NCBI RefSeq assembly: GCF_009765875.1
Contig: NZ_LMUP01000014.1
Span: 124,001 to 188,000 of the forward strand
Reading direction: 5' to 3'
Source of the DNA: Pedobacter sp. L105
Lineage (GTDB): Bacteria > Bacteroidota > Bacteroidia > Sphingobacteriales > Sphingobacteriaceae
DNA: 64,000 nucleotides
Notes under the pieces: generated by a model
Told to the model about the DNA's origin: nothing
The model's database searches: none
Seen by the model: only the letters and a program-made list of their open reading frames with translations
Part shown: positions 16,643 through 24,227 of the stretch, piece by piece
Layout of the letters: each line of letters begins with the position of its first letter
Position numbering within the stretch: position 1 is the first letter of the stretch
Position numbers and translations under genes: made by a program

Positions 16643-16861
16643 TTAAGATTCTTTAGGGGTGACCATAATAAATAAACCCGCTATGCCTAGTAATATTACC
16701 CCAAAAAACAGAGAGAACTTAGCTGGTATGGTGCCGGCTACATTTCCTAAAGGGAAGTTTGAATCAACAACGTTAAGTGTATCTGGTTTAATTGCCTGGA
16801 TGACGCCTACAATAATGAGTACAACAGCCAACACAACTATTATTAAATTTTTACTTTTCAT
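16643..16861 (-). CDS. Small two-helix membrane protein
   Basis: 72 residues. Helix 1 at about 5-23 (LIIVVLAVVLIIVGVIQAI), a polar middle (KPDTLNVVDSNFPLGN), helix 2 at about 46-66 (KFSLFFGVILLGIAGLFIMV), tail TPKES. Both ends are probably cytoplasmic. No known family. It has its own terminator at 16571-16605 and is divergent from the dehydrogenase at 17158, separated by a 296-bp gap with a possible operator and -7 box. Confidence 0.65.
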   Translation of the reverse strand: MKSKNLIIVVLAVVLIIVGVIQAIKPDTLNVVDSNFPLGNVAGTIPAKFSLFFGVILLGIAGLFIMVTPKES

Positions 16862-17077
16862 ATGAATTTGTTTTAAAATGAAATTTTTGAACGGTAAGAT
16901 CGACTGTTTAAATTTACGCTTTTGTTTCCCTTTAAAAGTCTGATAATCAAATAATTTTGATTTACACCTAATACATAATGATTATGCATTGTGAGCATGA
17001 CGGCCATATGACAAGCTAGATTTTCTCACAACAAAAGCATAAAAAAGATTGCAGCAATTATGAACTTTTAAGCAAAG

Positions 17078-17127
17078 TGAATTGAACGTTTAAACAATTC
17101 AGTTCTATTCATCAGGGCCTAAATTTG
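17078..17127 (+). promoter_or_regulatory. Dyad and -7 box before the dehydrogenase gene
   Basis: TGAATTG (17078-17084) and CAATTCA (17095-17101) form a 7-bp dyad with a 10-bp spacer containing GTTTAAAC. TAAATTTG (17120-17127) matches the -7 consensus and lies 30 bp before the ATG at 17158. No clear -33 TTTG is present at the right distance, which would fit a promoter that needs an activator bound at the dyad. Confidence 0.4.
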
Positions 17128-17157
17128 TGAGGTAATTAATGGATTCATTATTAAAAT

Positions 17158-17997
17158 ATGACTATGAAAAAGAAAGTTTGGTTAATAACAGGCAGTTCGC
17201 GCGGATTTGGACGTGCACTTGCAGAGGCAGTTCTTGCCGGAGGTGATCAGTTGGTTGCAACAGCGCGCGATCCTGGGCAATTACGCGATTTAGCCGATCG
17301 ATATGGCGACCAGGTGAAACTAATTGCACTGGATGTAACTGATGAAGATGCAGCGTTAAATGCGGTACAGATTGCTGTAGATAGATTCGGCAGACTGGAT
17401 GTCCTGGTAAATAATGCAGGTTATGGTTATGTCAACGCGATTGAAGATACTAGCATACAGGAATTTCGTGATCAGATAGAGACAAATTTATTCGGTACGA
17501 TCATCGTCACCAAGGCGGCTATTCCGTTGATGCGTCAGCAGGGCTTTGGACATATCATCCAATTTTCTTCTGTAGGTGGAAGGTTAGGTCCAATAGGCCG
17601 TGCACCTTATGCAGCCGCAAAATGGGGAGTAGAAGGGTTTTCAGAAGTGCTTGTTAAAGAAGTTGGCCCGCTTGGTATCAAAGTTACTGTTATTGAACCG
17701 GGAGGTTTCCGCACAGATTTTGCAGGAGCTTCTACAGTGATAAAAAAAGGACGTCCTGAGTATGAGGCAACGGTTGGGGCAACGGCCCGCTTTCAACAGG
17801 AATATGATGGCAAGCAGCCAGGTGACCCTGCTAAGGGTGCTGCAGTGGTGATTCAGATAGCCGATATGGAAGAACCTCCTTTAAGATTATTATTGGGCAT
17901 TGATGCCGCCAATGCAATTGAAAAAAATGACCTGATGAAAATAGAGGCTGATAGAAAATGGCGTCATTTAAGTGTATCAACAGATTTTGCGCGTTAA
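17158..17997 (+). CDS. Short-chain dehydrogenase/reductase
   Basis: 279 residues. TGSSRGFG (11-18) is the dinucleotide site, VNNAGYG follows, FSSVGGR carries the catalytic Ser, and PYAAAKWG the Tyr and Lys. PGGFRTDFAG is typical of SDRs annotated as oxidoreductases acting on ketones or alcohols. Complete catalytic set, cytoplasmic. The start is the ATG at 17158; ATG at 17164 is equally possible. It stands alone with its own promoter and is followed 123 nt later by a small acidic protein gene. Confidence 0.9.
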   Translation: MTMKKKVWLITGSSRGFGRALAEAVLAGGDQLVATARDPGQLRDLADRYGDQVKLIALDVTDEDAALNAVQIAVDRFGRLDVLVNNAGYGYVNAIEDTSIQEFRDQIETNLFGTIIVTKAAIPLMRQQGFGHIIQFSSVGGRLGPIGRAPYAAAKWGVEGFSEVLVKEVGPLGIKVTVIEPGGFRTDFAGASTVIKKGRPEYEATVGATARFQQEYDGKQPGDPAKGAAVVIQIADMEEPPLRLLLGIDAANAIEKNDLMKIEADRKWRHLSVSTDFAR

Positions 17998-18120
17998 TTT
18001 TTGATTACCATGAATATTGAAATGGCTTATTTATTGGGCTATTTCAATAGTTAAAAATGATCTTTAGCAGCGAAATCAAAACATTTAAGGTTAATTATCC
18101 TTGTAAGGAAAAAAGATGTT

Positions 18121-18330
18121 ATGAATAATTTAGAAAACAATGACGGTAATTTAAAAAACAGTCCTGCTGAGTCCAATTCCAATGAGACTGCCAAAGAGCA
18201 AAAAGAAATGCGGGGGAGCGATGCTGACACTGACCAGAATATAGGGAAGTTCAATGGTAAAACTACCGCAGATCCTGAGCAGGATATAAAAGGCAGTGAT
18301 GCAGATAAAAATGGCAATCGAGCTACTTAA
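18121..18330 (+). CDS. Small disordered hydrophilic protein
   Basis: 69 residues, almost only polar: Asn, Asp, Glu, Lys, Ser, Thr. No signal peptide, Cys or Trp. Two similar pieces, EMRGSDADTDQNIGKFNG and IKGSDADKNGN, share the pentapeptide GSDAD. Composition is that of an intrinsically disordered, hydrophilin-like protein, which in bacteria can protect against drying or osmotic stress (inference). Its last 8 nt overlap the end of the convergent KTSC gene. Codon structure and start region look real, but the assignment is by composition only. Confidence 0.55.
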   Translation: MNNLENNDGNLKNSPAESNSNETAKEQKEMRGSDADTDQNIGKFNGKTTADPEQDIKGSDADKNGNRAT

Positions 18331-18520
18331 TTTCTTCGAATGGGTATTTTCCTTTAATCCGGCGGTTGAGGTAAGTGCCTTTGCTGATTGTAGCACGCAT
18401 TTCTTTGTAAATCTTTTCAGGCACGTGCAGGTAGTCGTATACCTTGCCTGAAACAAAACTTACGGTTAGTGTTTTGGTATCGGTATTGTATTCAAAGTGG
18501 GCGACAACAGACGAAGGCAT
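18323..18520 (-). CDS. KTSC-domain protein
   Basis: 65 residues that are entirely a KTSC domain: MPSSVVAHFEYN at the start, LTVSFVSGKVYDYLHVP in the middle and SKGTYLNRRIKGKYPF at the end. The family is found alone or fused to lysyl-tRNA-synthetase-like or nuclease domains; its role is not established. Probably cytoplasmic. Its end overlaps that of the small disordered protein gene by 8 nt on the opposite strand. Confidence 0.88.
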   Translation of the reverse strand: MPSSVVAHFEYNTDTKTLTVSFVSGKVYDYLHVPEKIYKEMRATISKGTYLNRRIKGKYPFEEIK

Positions 18521-18574
18521 AATTTATATTTGATTGGCGATATCAACAGTAAATTACGGCCAATTGTTTATTAT

Positions 18575-19366
18575 TTATGTTGCAGGTAATTCGCTTGGAG
18601 AATGTCCAAATTGCTTTTTAAAGGCAAAAGAAAAATGTGACAAATCCTCGAAGCCCAGGTCAAGATAAATGTCTTTTGGTTTCTGGTTCTGTTGATGAAT
18701 GAGAAAGTGGGCTTCTTCCAATCGCTTTTTGGTAAGCCAATGGCCAGGGGTATCGTTAAATGTTTGCTGAAAATCACGTTTAAAGGCAGAAAGGCTTCTG
18801 CCTGTTAAAAAGGCAAAATGTGCTAAACTTACATTGAACCGAAAGTTCCGGCTCATAAATGCCTTCAGATCTATTTTTTGCGGAGCGCCAAAATTAAAGA
18901 ACACAGCTGCAAGAGCAGGATCCTTTTGCAGTAAGATCAATAGCAGTTCCTCCCGTTTAAGGTCTGAAAAAGCTTCCTCTATTTGTGCCTCACCCTTATA
19001 ATAGGGCTCCAGTGACAAGATGAAGCTATTTAACACCTCGTTATTTTCAACGGATAGAATGGAGTCATCCTGCTCAGCGATACCGATTTCGATGGGGTGT
19101 TTTGCTAAAAATCTTTTTAAAAAAGCTTCATCAAGGACGATAACGATTTTTTTAAAGTCACCGTCCTCTTGTTGTTTATTGTAACGTAGCAAATGGTTCT
19201 TGCGGGCGATGCAGCAATCTCCGGCTTTTAAATGATAATGTTTATCGCCGTTATAATTCTTCATCGAACCTTTTAAAAGGTACATGAAGAAATGCTCTTG
19301 TATCACCTGTTCCGGAGATATTCCAGGACCTAAATGGCAGGATTGTAATAAGCTATGCATCATCAA
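18575..19366 (-). CDS. AraC-family transcription regulator
   Basis: 263 residues. An N-terminal cupin-like part (EHFFMYLLKGSMKNYNG, AGDCCIARKNHLLRYN) precedes two helix-turn-helix units at about 165-260 (FLTGRSLSAFKRDFQQTF and LGFEDLSHFSFAFKKQFGHSP). It lies 26 nt downstream of the epimerase/reductase gene on the same strand. Direct repeats TTTGTTTAAAAG upstream of the reductase are probable binding sites, so it likely controls that gene and perhaps itself. The ligand is unknown. Three Met codons at the start (MMMHSLL) leave the exact start open by two residues. Confidence 0.9.
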   Translation of the reverse strand: MMMHSLLQSCHLGPGISPEQVIQEHFFMYLLKGSMKNYNGDKHYHLKAGDCCIARKNHLLRYNKQQEDGDFKKIVIVLDEAFLKRFLAKHPIEIGIAEQDDSILSVENNEVLNSFILSLEPYYKGEAQIEEAFSDLKREELLLILLQKDPALAAVFFNFGAPQKIDLKAFMSRNFRFNVSLAHFAFLTGRSLSAFKRDFQQTFNDTPGHWLTKKRLEEAHFLIHQQNQKPKDIYLDLGFEDLSHFSFAFKKQFGHSPSELPAT

Positions 19367-19392
19367 TTAAGCTTTGTTTTAAGCAAAAATAC

Positions 19393-20361
19393 TCATTCTG
19401 TTAAACTATCCACGCTGGCCAGGATCGCATCTTCTTTACTTCGCGGTTTCCAGCCCAGTAGATCCTGTGCTTTTTGATTGGACATGTTGATATAAACAGA
19501 GGGATCAAGCGGTTGCAGGTCAGCAATGTTCGCGGCCTTTTCAGGTCGTTCTTTCCTGATGAGCTGTGCGATATCATAAAGGCTCATCGTACCTGTTGCT
19601 GTTGCCAGGAAACGTTCGCCCTTTGCCGCCGGATGTGTCATCGCTGATAGATGAATATCGGCCACATCACGTACATCCACTATACCAAAGGTAAAACCGG
19701 GAGTTTCTTTCATCTGGCCATCCAGCAATGCTTTGATCATTCCTATTGAGGTAGAATAATCTTTTCCCAAGGCAGGGCCGAAAACGCCGACTGGATTGAC
19801 CACCGTTAGTTCCATAGCAGAGCCTCCGCTGCTGATAAAATCCCAGGCAGCCTTTTCCGCTATGGTTTTAGACTTTACATAAGCGTGGTCGGTTAGCTCC
19901 GGATCTGTCCAGTCAAGCTCGGTAAAGACATGATTTTTTGGGTCTTTACTATAACCTATTGCTGCAAAGGATGAAGTTAATACCACACGTTTTACACCGG
20001 CATCCTGGGCTGCTTTTAGTACCCTCAATGCGCCGTCTCTTGCTGGTATGATGAGTTCGTTTGCATCTTCGGGCTGTGCTGCAGGAAATGGGGAAGCTAC
20101 ATGAAGCACATACGTACAACCCGCTGCTGCTTTGTCCCAATTCTCATCTTTGGTCAGATCTGCTTCCACGAAGGACAAGTTTTCTAAAGAGGTGATTCCT
20201 GATTCTTGAAGCAGATCGGTTATTTCATCTTTTCTGCTTAAGGAACGCAGTGTTGTTTTTACTGTATAACCTTCGTTTAGTAATTGGAGGATACAATAAA
20301 TGCCAATGAATCCTGTACCGCCAGTTACTAATACTGTTTGTTTTTTTGCTAAGCTTTCCAT
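19393..20361 (-). CDS. NAD(P)-dependent epimerase/reductase, dihydroflavonol-reductase-like
   Basis: 322 residues of the extended SDR type. TGGTGFIGIYC (about 13-23) binds the dinucleotide, YVLHVASPFP and VVLTSSFAA are family marks, and YVKSKTIAEKAA supplies Tyr and Lys. This group includes aldehyde, methylglyoxal and dihydroflavonol reductases, so reduction of a reactive aldehyde is likely. The following AraC gene is 26 nt downstream. The upstream region has two 12-bp direct repeats 23 bp apart (20408-20442), the expected form of an AraC operator, ending 47 nt before the ATG. Confidence 0.9.
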   Translation of the reverse strand: MESLAKKQTVLVTGGTGFIGIYCILQLLNEGYTVKTTLRSLSRKDEITDLLQESGITSLENLSFVEADLTKDENWDKAAAGCTYVLHVASPFPAAQPEDANELIIPARDGALRVLKAAQDAGVKRVVLTSSFAAIGYSKDPKNHVFTELDWTDPELTDHAYVKSKTIAEKAAWDFISSGGSAMELTVVNPVGVFGPALGKDYSTSIGMIKALLDGQMKETPGFTFGIVDVRDVADIHLSAMTHPAAKGERFLATATGTMSLYDIAQLIRKERPEKAANIADLQPLDPSVYINMSNQKAQDLLGWKPRSKEDAILASVDSLTE

Positions 20362-20407
20362 AGTTCAATTTCTTAAGACAAAGATCTTGTAAAAATGAAC
20401 TCATTAG

Positions 20408-20442
20408 TTTGTTTAAAAGTCCAAGTTTACTTTGTTTAAAAG
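20408..20442 (-). promoter_or_regulatory. Direct repeats, probable AraC-type operator
   Basis: The 12-mer TTTGTTTAAAAG occurs at 20408-20419 and 20431-20442, 23 bp apart, before the reductase gene that starts at 20361. AraC-family proteins bind direct repeats about two helical turns apart. The likely binder is the regulator at 18575-19366. No -7 match was found, as often in activator-dependent promoters. Confidence 0.5.
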
Positions 20443-20547
20443 GTCATTTTTTTTATGGATTTTGATACTTTAAATATACTTGTCATCTTCAAATAGCAAG
20501 TAATCAGGATTAATATGGATATAATTATATGTAATCAGATATCAAGT

Positions 20548-20670
20548 TTAGTGTGATGAAACCATCATCAGCATATGGCTTACAAACAGTAATGAACCGA
20601 GCTGTGCGAGCTCTTGGATGCAAATAAAGGCAATAAGAGCTAATGAAAAATATGCTGATGATAACTTCAT
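20548..20670 (-). CDS. Possible 40-residue membrane peptide
   Basis: A 41-codon frame (MKLSSAYFSLALIAFICIQE..., ending MLMMVSSH) gives one hydrophobic helix and then a second apolar run. It lies in the 367-bp gap between the reductase and an AraC gene. Another frame over the same bases gives a 60-residue apolar peptide, so this may be a chance hydrophobic frame. No start signal supports it. Listed only because the gap has nothing else in it apart from the operator repeats. Confidence 0.22.
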   Translation of the reverse strand: MKLSSAYFSLALIAFICIQELAQLGSLLFVSHMLMMVSSH

Positions 20671-20728
20671 AACCGATAATCGCCGCAGGCAGCCAGAAGA
20701 TATTCAAATGAAGATCATTAGACGGAAT

Positions 20729-21604
20729 TTATAAATGAATAACTGTTTCACCTTTTTTTCTGAATGATCCCGGAGAAACTCCTATCACCTTGCTAAATAA
20801 GCGGTTGAAATATTTCGCATCTTCAAAACCCAATGTGTCGGCTATTTCTTTTACCGTAAGATCTGAATGATATAATAACCGCTGCGCTTCCCGCATCAAT
20901 TCCTGTTGAATATAATAGGTGACCGAAAATCCGGTAACAGATCTAACTGTATCATTTAGGTAGCTTACCGTAATATTCATTTTGGCGGAAAATTCTGACG
21001 GTTTTTTCATTGATTTAAAATTACGGCGAAGAAGTTGCTTGAAAGTTTTCGTGATTTCGATGCTTCGGGCGGAATGCCTGATCAGGTTGAATTTTTCCAT
21101 TGACAGATAGGCTGATGCGATTTGATAAACCAGTGCCGTTACCATGGATTGTGTGATAGTCTGGCGAAATAGCTGTGTCTGGTCATCATAAATTGTGTAT
21201 AAGTGATAAATGAAAGAGAAAAAGTCTGTAGACTGTTTTGGGGATAAGGGCAGGAGGATTACTTCCGATAGGCACTGGTCAAGTATGTTCTTAAGCTGTT
21301 CATCGAGAATAGAAGGATCAAAGGCCACAAACCAGCCCCGCTCCATTCGTGCAGAATTGATCTGATGGATTTGGCCAGGATAGGAAAGAAAAAGAGTTTG
21401 GTCAGTTAGCTGAACCTTTTCAAAGTCAATCTCCAATTCCATTTTACCTTTGTCCAATAACACACAATAATAAAAATCATGCCGGTGAGGCTGGGAAATT
21501 TCATAAACCTTATTAGATGATTGCTCAGCTGTAAATGGTTTGATATAGACACCAGCAAACCAATCATCCATACGGTGCACCGGTATTTTTCTTTTCTTAC
21601 TCAT
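20729..21604 (-). CDS. AraC-family transcription regulator
   Basis: 291 residues. The N-terminal sensing part has a cupin signature (ISQPHRHDFYYCVLLDKGKMELEI, SYPGQIHQINSA). The DNA-binding domain is at about 190-285 (SAKMNITVSYLNDTVRSVTG, LGFEDAKYFNRLFSKVIGVSP). The HRHDFYYC segment is common to regulators of aromatic or small-acid catabolism. It lies 253 bp downstream of the PobA-like monooxygenase gene on the same strand, with a terminator between them, so it has its own transcript. A link to the monooxygenase is suggested only by position. Confidence 0.9.
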   Translation of the reverse strand: MSKKRKIPVHRMDDWFAGVYIKPFTAEQSSNKVYEISQPHRHDFYYCVLLDKGKMELEIDFEKVQLTDQTLFLSYPGQIHQINSARMERGWFVAFDPSILDEQLKNILDQCLSEVILLPLSPKQSTDFFSFIYHLYTIYDDQTQLFRQTITQSMVTALVYQIASAYLSMEKFNLIRHSARSIEITKTFKQLLRRNFKSMKKPSEFSAKMNITVSYLNDTVRSVTGFSVTYYIQQELMREAQRLLYHSDLTVKEIADTLGFEDAKYFNRLFSKVIGVSPGSFRKKGETVIHL

Positions 21605-21744
21605 TTACTTGGTTTCTATCGTATTTGCAGGCTGTAGCTAAATCATAAAGATCGGCAGAAAAAAACAAAGTTTTATCTGCTAAAAGGTAGGAAGGAGTGG
21701 AGAAATCGTCTGAGTTCACAAAATTATTTCCTTTAATTGGTTTT

Positions 21745-21794
21745 AAAAGTCTTACCTAACCCCTAAGTTAACGATAGTGGCAGGTAAGACTTTT
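21745..21794 (-). terminator. Terminator of the monooxygenase gene
   Basis: AAAAGTCTTACCT (21745-21757) and AGGTAAGACTTTT (21782-21794) form a perfect 13-bp stem with a 24-nt loop, 64 nt after the monooxygenase stop. On the minus strand the stem ends in CTTTTAAAACC, a short T-run. It separates this gene from the AraC gene at 20729-21604. Confidence 0.72.
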
Positions 21795-21857
21795 ATAAGG
21801 ACATATGTGGACAATCTTCTGATCATCCCCCCGGCAGTAAGATGAGTGTAGCTACTC

Positions 21858-23048
21858 CTAGTTTGTTCCTCGTTGATACTCGCTATGCAAACGAGCTGCT
21901 GTTGGTGAGTGGAATAAATTATCAAGACGCGCGCGCGCAGTCATTTGACGAAATGTACCATGTTGCGTCGGATCACCTGCGTCATGCATCATATCTGTCA
22001 TCCAAACACTGAAATCCTGGTAGTTCCAGATGTGAGGAAGGATCGTGTCTGAATAGTTTTCCAGTGCAGCTGTATCCTGGTTTTGCAAAGCGCTCAGGAG
22101 TGCCTGTGCTAAAATGTCTATGTCGTAAAGCGCAAGATTCATTCCTTTAGCGCTTGCAGGAGGTACAAGGTGTGCGGCATCACCAGCAAGAAAAAGATTA
22201 CGGTATTGCATTGGTGAGTAGACTACGCAACGCAGCGGAACGAAGAATTTGTCATGAACCATGGCGTTTTTGATAGTCTCATCATTAAGTCGCAACCGGA
22301 TTTCATTCCAGAGCCGCTCATCTGACCAATCTTCGGAGCCATCACTTAGTTCACACTGCAGGTAATAACGGCTCCTGTGTGGACCACGTGGAAGCTGTGC
22401 AACACAACCGTGATCACTTATACCCATTATCGGGTGTCCGGTAACTGGCGCTTCGACGAGTGCGGCCAGCCACGCATAACCGAATTCATGGCTGTATTTG
22501 GTTAGGATGCTATCGGGAATCGACGATCTGCTAACACCTCGGTCACCATCGCATCCTATGATATAATCACAAATAAGTTCGTGTGAGCCACTTGCATTGG
22601 AATAGGTAATCTGTGGCCGTTGATTCTCTTCGTTTTGAATGATTACATCAGTGACATCGAAGCGGACATCACCGGCCATCACATCGATGAGTTCCTTTAG
22701 AAGGTTGACTATGAGCATCTGTTGGGTACAGAACCGAGCTGGGCTGCCATCTTCTCCTACGATCTCGAAAATGTGACTAGAATCGTTGAGCCGATAGTCA
22801 ATCGTCTGGGCAACAGGGCCGCTGAGCAACTTCTCTGCCAAACCCCAATGTTCAAACATTTTTACTGCGCGTGCGTCAACAACGCCAGCGCGCTGCCGTG
22901 TTTCCGTGTAAGCCCGATCACGCCGTTCCACCACAACGCAAGCCACACCCGATTTTCGCAAGAAAGTTGCCAGCGTAAGTCCTGATACACCGGCGCCAAT
23001 AATGGCAATTGTAGTCTCTTCAATTGTATTGTTCTGATCTGTTTTCAT
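21858..23048 (-). CDS. PobA-like FAD monooxygenase with altered substrate site
   Basis: 396 residues. FAD motif GAGVSG (18-23), RQRAGVVDARAV, CDYIIGCDGDRGVSRS and GDAAHLVPPASAKGMNLA place it with 4-hydroxybenzoate 3-monooxygenase (PobA, usually about 390). Aligned at RSRYY (225-229), the carboxylate-binding Arg214, FAD-contacting Arg220 and Tyr222 of PobA are kept (Arg221, Arg227, Tyr229). But Tyr201 and Ser212 are Met208 and Leu219, and the C-terminus is too short or different to hold Tyr385. The proton relay that activates 4-hydroxybenzoate is therefore absent, and another substrate is likely. The gene looks richer in G+C than its AT-rich flanks, suggesting acquisition. Own terminator; a TAGCAAT dyad is upstream. 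Confidence 0.82.
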   Translation of the reverse strand: MKTDQNNTIEETTIAIIGAGVSGLTLATFLRKSGVACVVVERRDRAYTETRQRAGVVDARAVKMFEHWGLAEKLLSGPVAQTIDYRLNDSSHIFEIVGEDGSPARFCTQQMLIVNLLKELIDVMAGDVRFDVTDVIIQNEENQRPQITYSNASGSHELICDYIIGCDGDRGVSRSSIPDSILTKYSHEFGYAWLAALVEAPVTGHPIMGISDHGCVAQLPRGPHRSRYYLQCELSDGSEDWSDERLWNEIRLRLNDETIKNAMVHDKFFVPLRCVVYSPMQYRNLFLAGDAAHLVPPASAKGMNLALYDIDILAQALLSALQNQDTAALENYSDTILPHIWNYQDFSVWMTDMMHDAGDPTQHGTFRQMTARARLDNLFHSPTAARLHSEYQRGTN

Positions 23049-23559
23049 ATTGCTTGATTTTGAATTTGTAGCAATTTGAGATTGCTATTGCTTTATTTTA
23101 GCATGTGACAAAGGTCGCCGAACGGAAGACCCGATTGTTTAACAGGTGGCGGTTATACTTGGACGATTCGCTTATTTTTAAAAAACGCCCTTGAAAGCTG
23201 TGAAAAAAAATTAGGTTAGATCCATTAATAAGGAAAAATAGGGGAGGTTTCTTGTGGAAAATGGATAATGAAGAGCCAATTGTAGTGGTTAGAGTTTTAT
23301 CCTTATTCTTTCTAATTAGATTAGGGCTGGACGGAATTTATTGAGGCTAATTATATGGTAAAATATTTAATCAGTCAGTAGGTGATGAATGTCCGGGAGC
23401 AGTCTTTGGTATAAAAATTTTCTTTAATAAACTTTGTTTATATGTAGAAATAATTCCCCAATTTTACTCTAATTGGGAGTATTGTTTATTTTCAAATTCC
23501 TTTTTTATTGATAATAATGTATTAATTTTATTACACTATTCAAGTATAGCAAAAAACAT

Positions 23560-23634
23560 ATGATTACAATTGTACTTTCATCAATAGCTGGAAGCATTAT
23601 CTTGGCAAGACTACAGAAAAACGGTCATGAATAA
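23560..23634 (+). CDS. Possible 24-residue hydrophobic peptide
   Basis: Frame MITIVLSSIAGSIILARLQK plus NGHE, a single short apolar segment and a polar tail. A strong terminator begins 34 nt after the stop, so a short transcript covering this frame is likely. Size and form recall small hydrophobic peptides such as type I toxins or membrane regulators, but neither a family nor an antisense partner is recognised. It could also be a non-coding RNA with a chance frame. Confidence 0.3.
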   Translation: MITIVLSSIAGSIILARLQKNGHE

Positions 23635-23667
23635 CTCAAATAGTTAATTTTTGGCACGCTATTTATT

Positions 23668-23696
23668 AGCCCTCATGAAAATGAGGGCTTTTTTTT
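23668..23696 (+). terminator. Strong rho-independent terminator
   Basis: AGCCCTCAT (23668-23676), loop GAAA, ATGAGGGCT (23681-23689), then eight T residues in all. There is no large gene upstream on this strand for more than 500 bp, so it implies a small transcript ending here. Confidence 0.88.
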
Positions 23697-23875
23697 GAAG
23701 TTAAATTGACACAATATTATAGAGGGATATAAAAAACTCATCTACATTACACGATATATATTTTTCTGTAATTTGTTACTCTTTTGCGAGCACCATGAAT
23801 TCTTAAGAGGCACAAAGCATTTGCTTACTATCATTATCATGTGTTGTATCGTATAGTTACGATGTGAGGGTAACA

Positions 23876-24052
23876 ATGAGCAACAGTGTTTATGTGTTCG
23901 TTCAATTTATATACGCTGTTCGTTTCCAAAAGCAAATCAATCATAAATCTCTATCAATGATAAAAAAGTTCTATGCTATAGCAGATATTAGCCGTAGTAT
24001 AATCATTAGAGAGAATATAGATTTATTGCAGAAAAAATTGTCTTTTTGTTAA
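23876..24052 (+). pseudogene. Possible relic of an IS200-like (Y1) transposase
   Basis: The frame MSNSVYVFVQFIYAVRFQKQ, followed by INHKSLSMIKKFY, resembles the start of TnpA/REP-associated transposases (MANxYxQIYIQxVFAVKxR...LI.K....LY). It runs only about 40 residues, after which similarity stops. The HUH motif and catalytic Tyr region are absent. If the resemblance is real it is a decayed 5' end. It was compared from memory only, so this stays tentative. Confidence 0.3.
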
Positions 24053-24227
24053 TATAGTACGCTGGATGGTAAAATGTCATTGCGAAAATATAGTAATTGT
24101 TTATCAGGTTAAACGGTTAATTAAATGATATCTTAGTGCAATGTATCTTTTTAATCGTTACCGTCAAGTGCTTCGCAACTCCTCATTATAATCATATAAG
24201 TACCATTAAAGTTCTCAAATTATTCAG

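Larger units (their letters stand above)
23049..24227. other. Sparse AT-rich 1.2-kb intergenic region
   Basis: No full gene is visible. TAGCAAT (23069-23075) and ATTGCTA (23081-23087) form a 7-bp dyad just before the monooxygenase start. A 24-codon frame and a strong + terminator lie at 23560-23696, and a possible transposase relic at 23876-24052. A CCAATT/AATTGG hairpin is near 23458-23476. The 3' part carries the leader of the repeat-kinase gene; no promoter match was seen. Confidence 0.5.

Noticed and set aside
20525..20707. 60-codon hydrophobic frame on the minus strand
   Set aside because: It competes with another frame over the same bases, and neither has a start signal; only the shorter one is listed, at low confidence.
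21925..21941. GC-alternating run (possible Z-DNA) inside the monooxygenase gene
   Set aside because: Only about 10 bp and explained by Arg/Ala codons.
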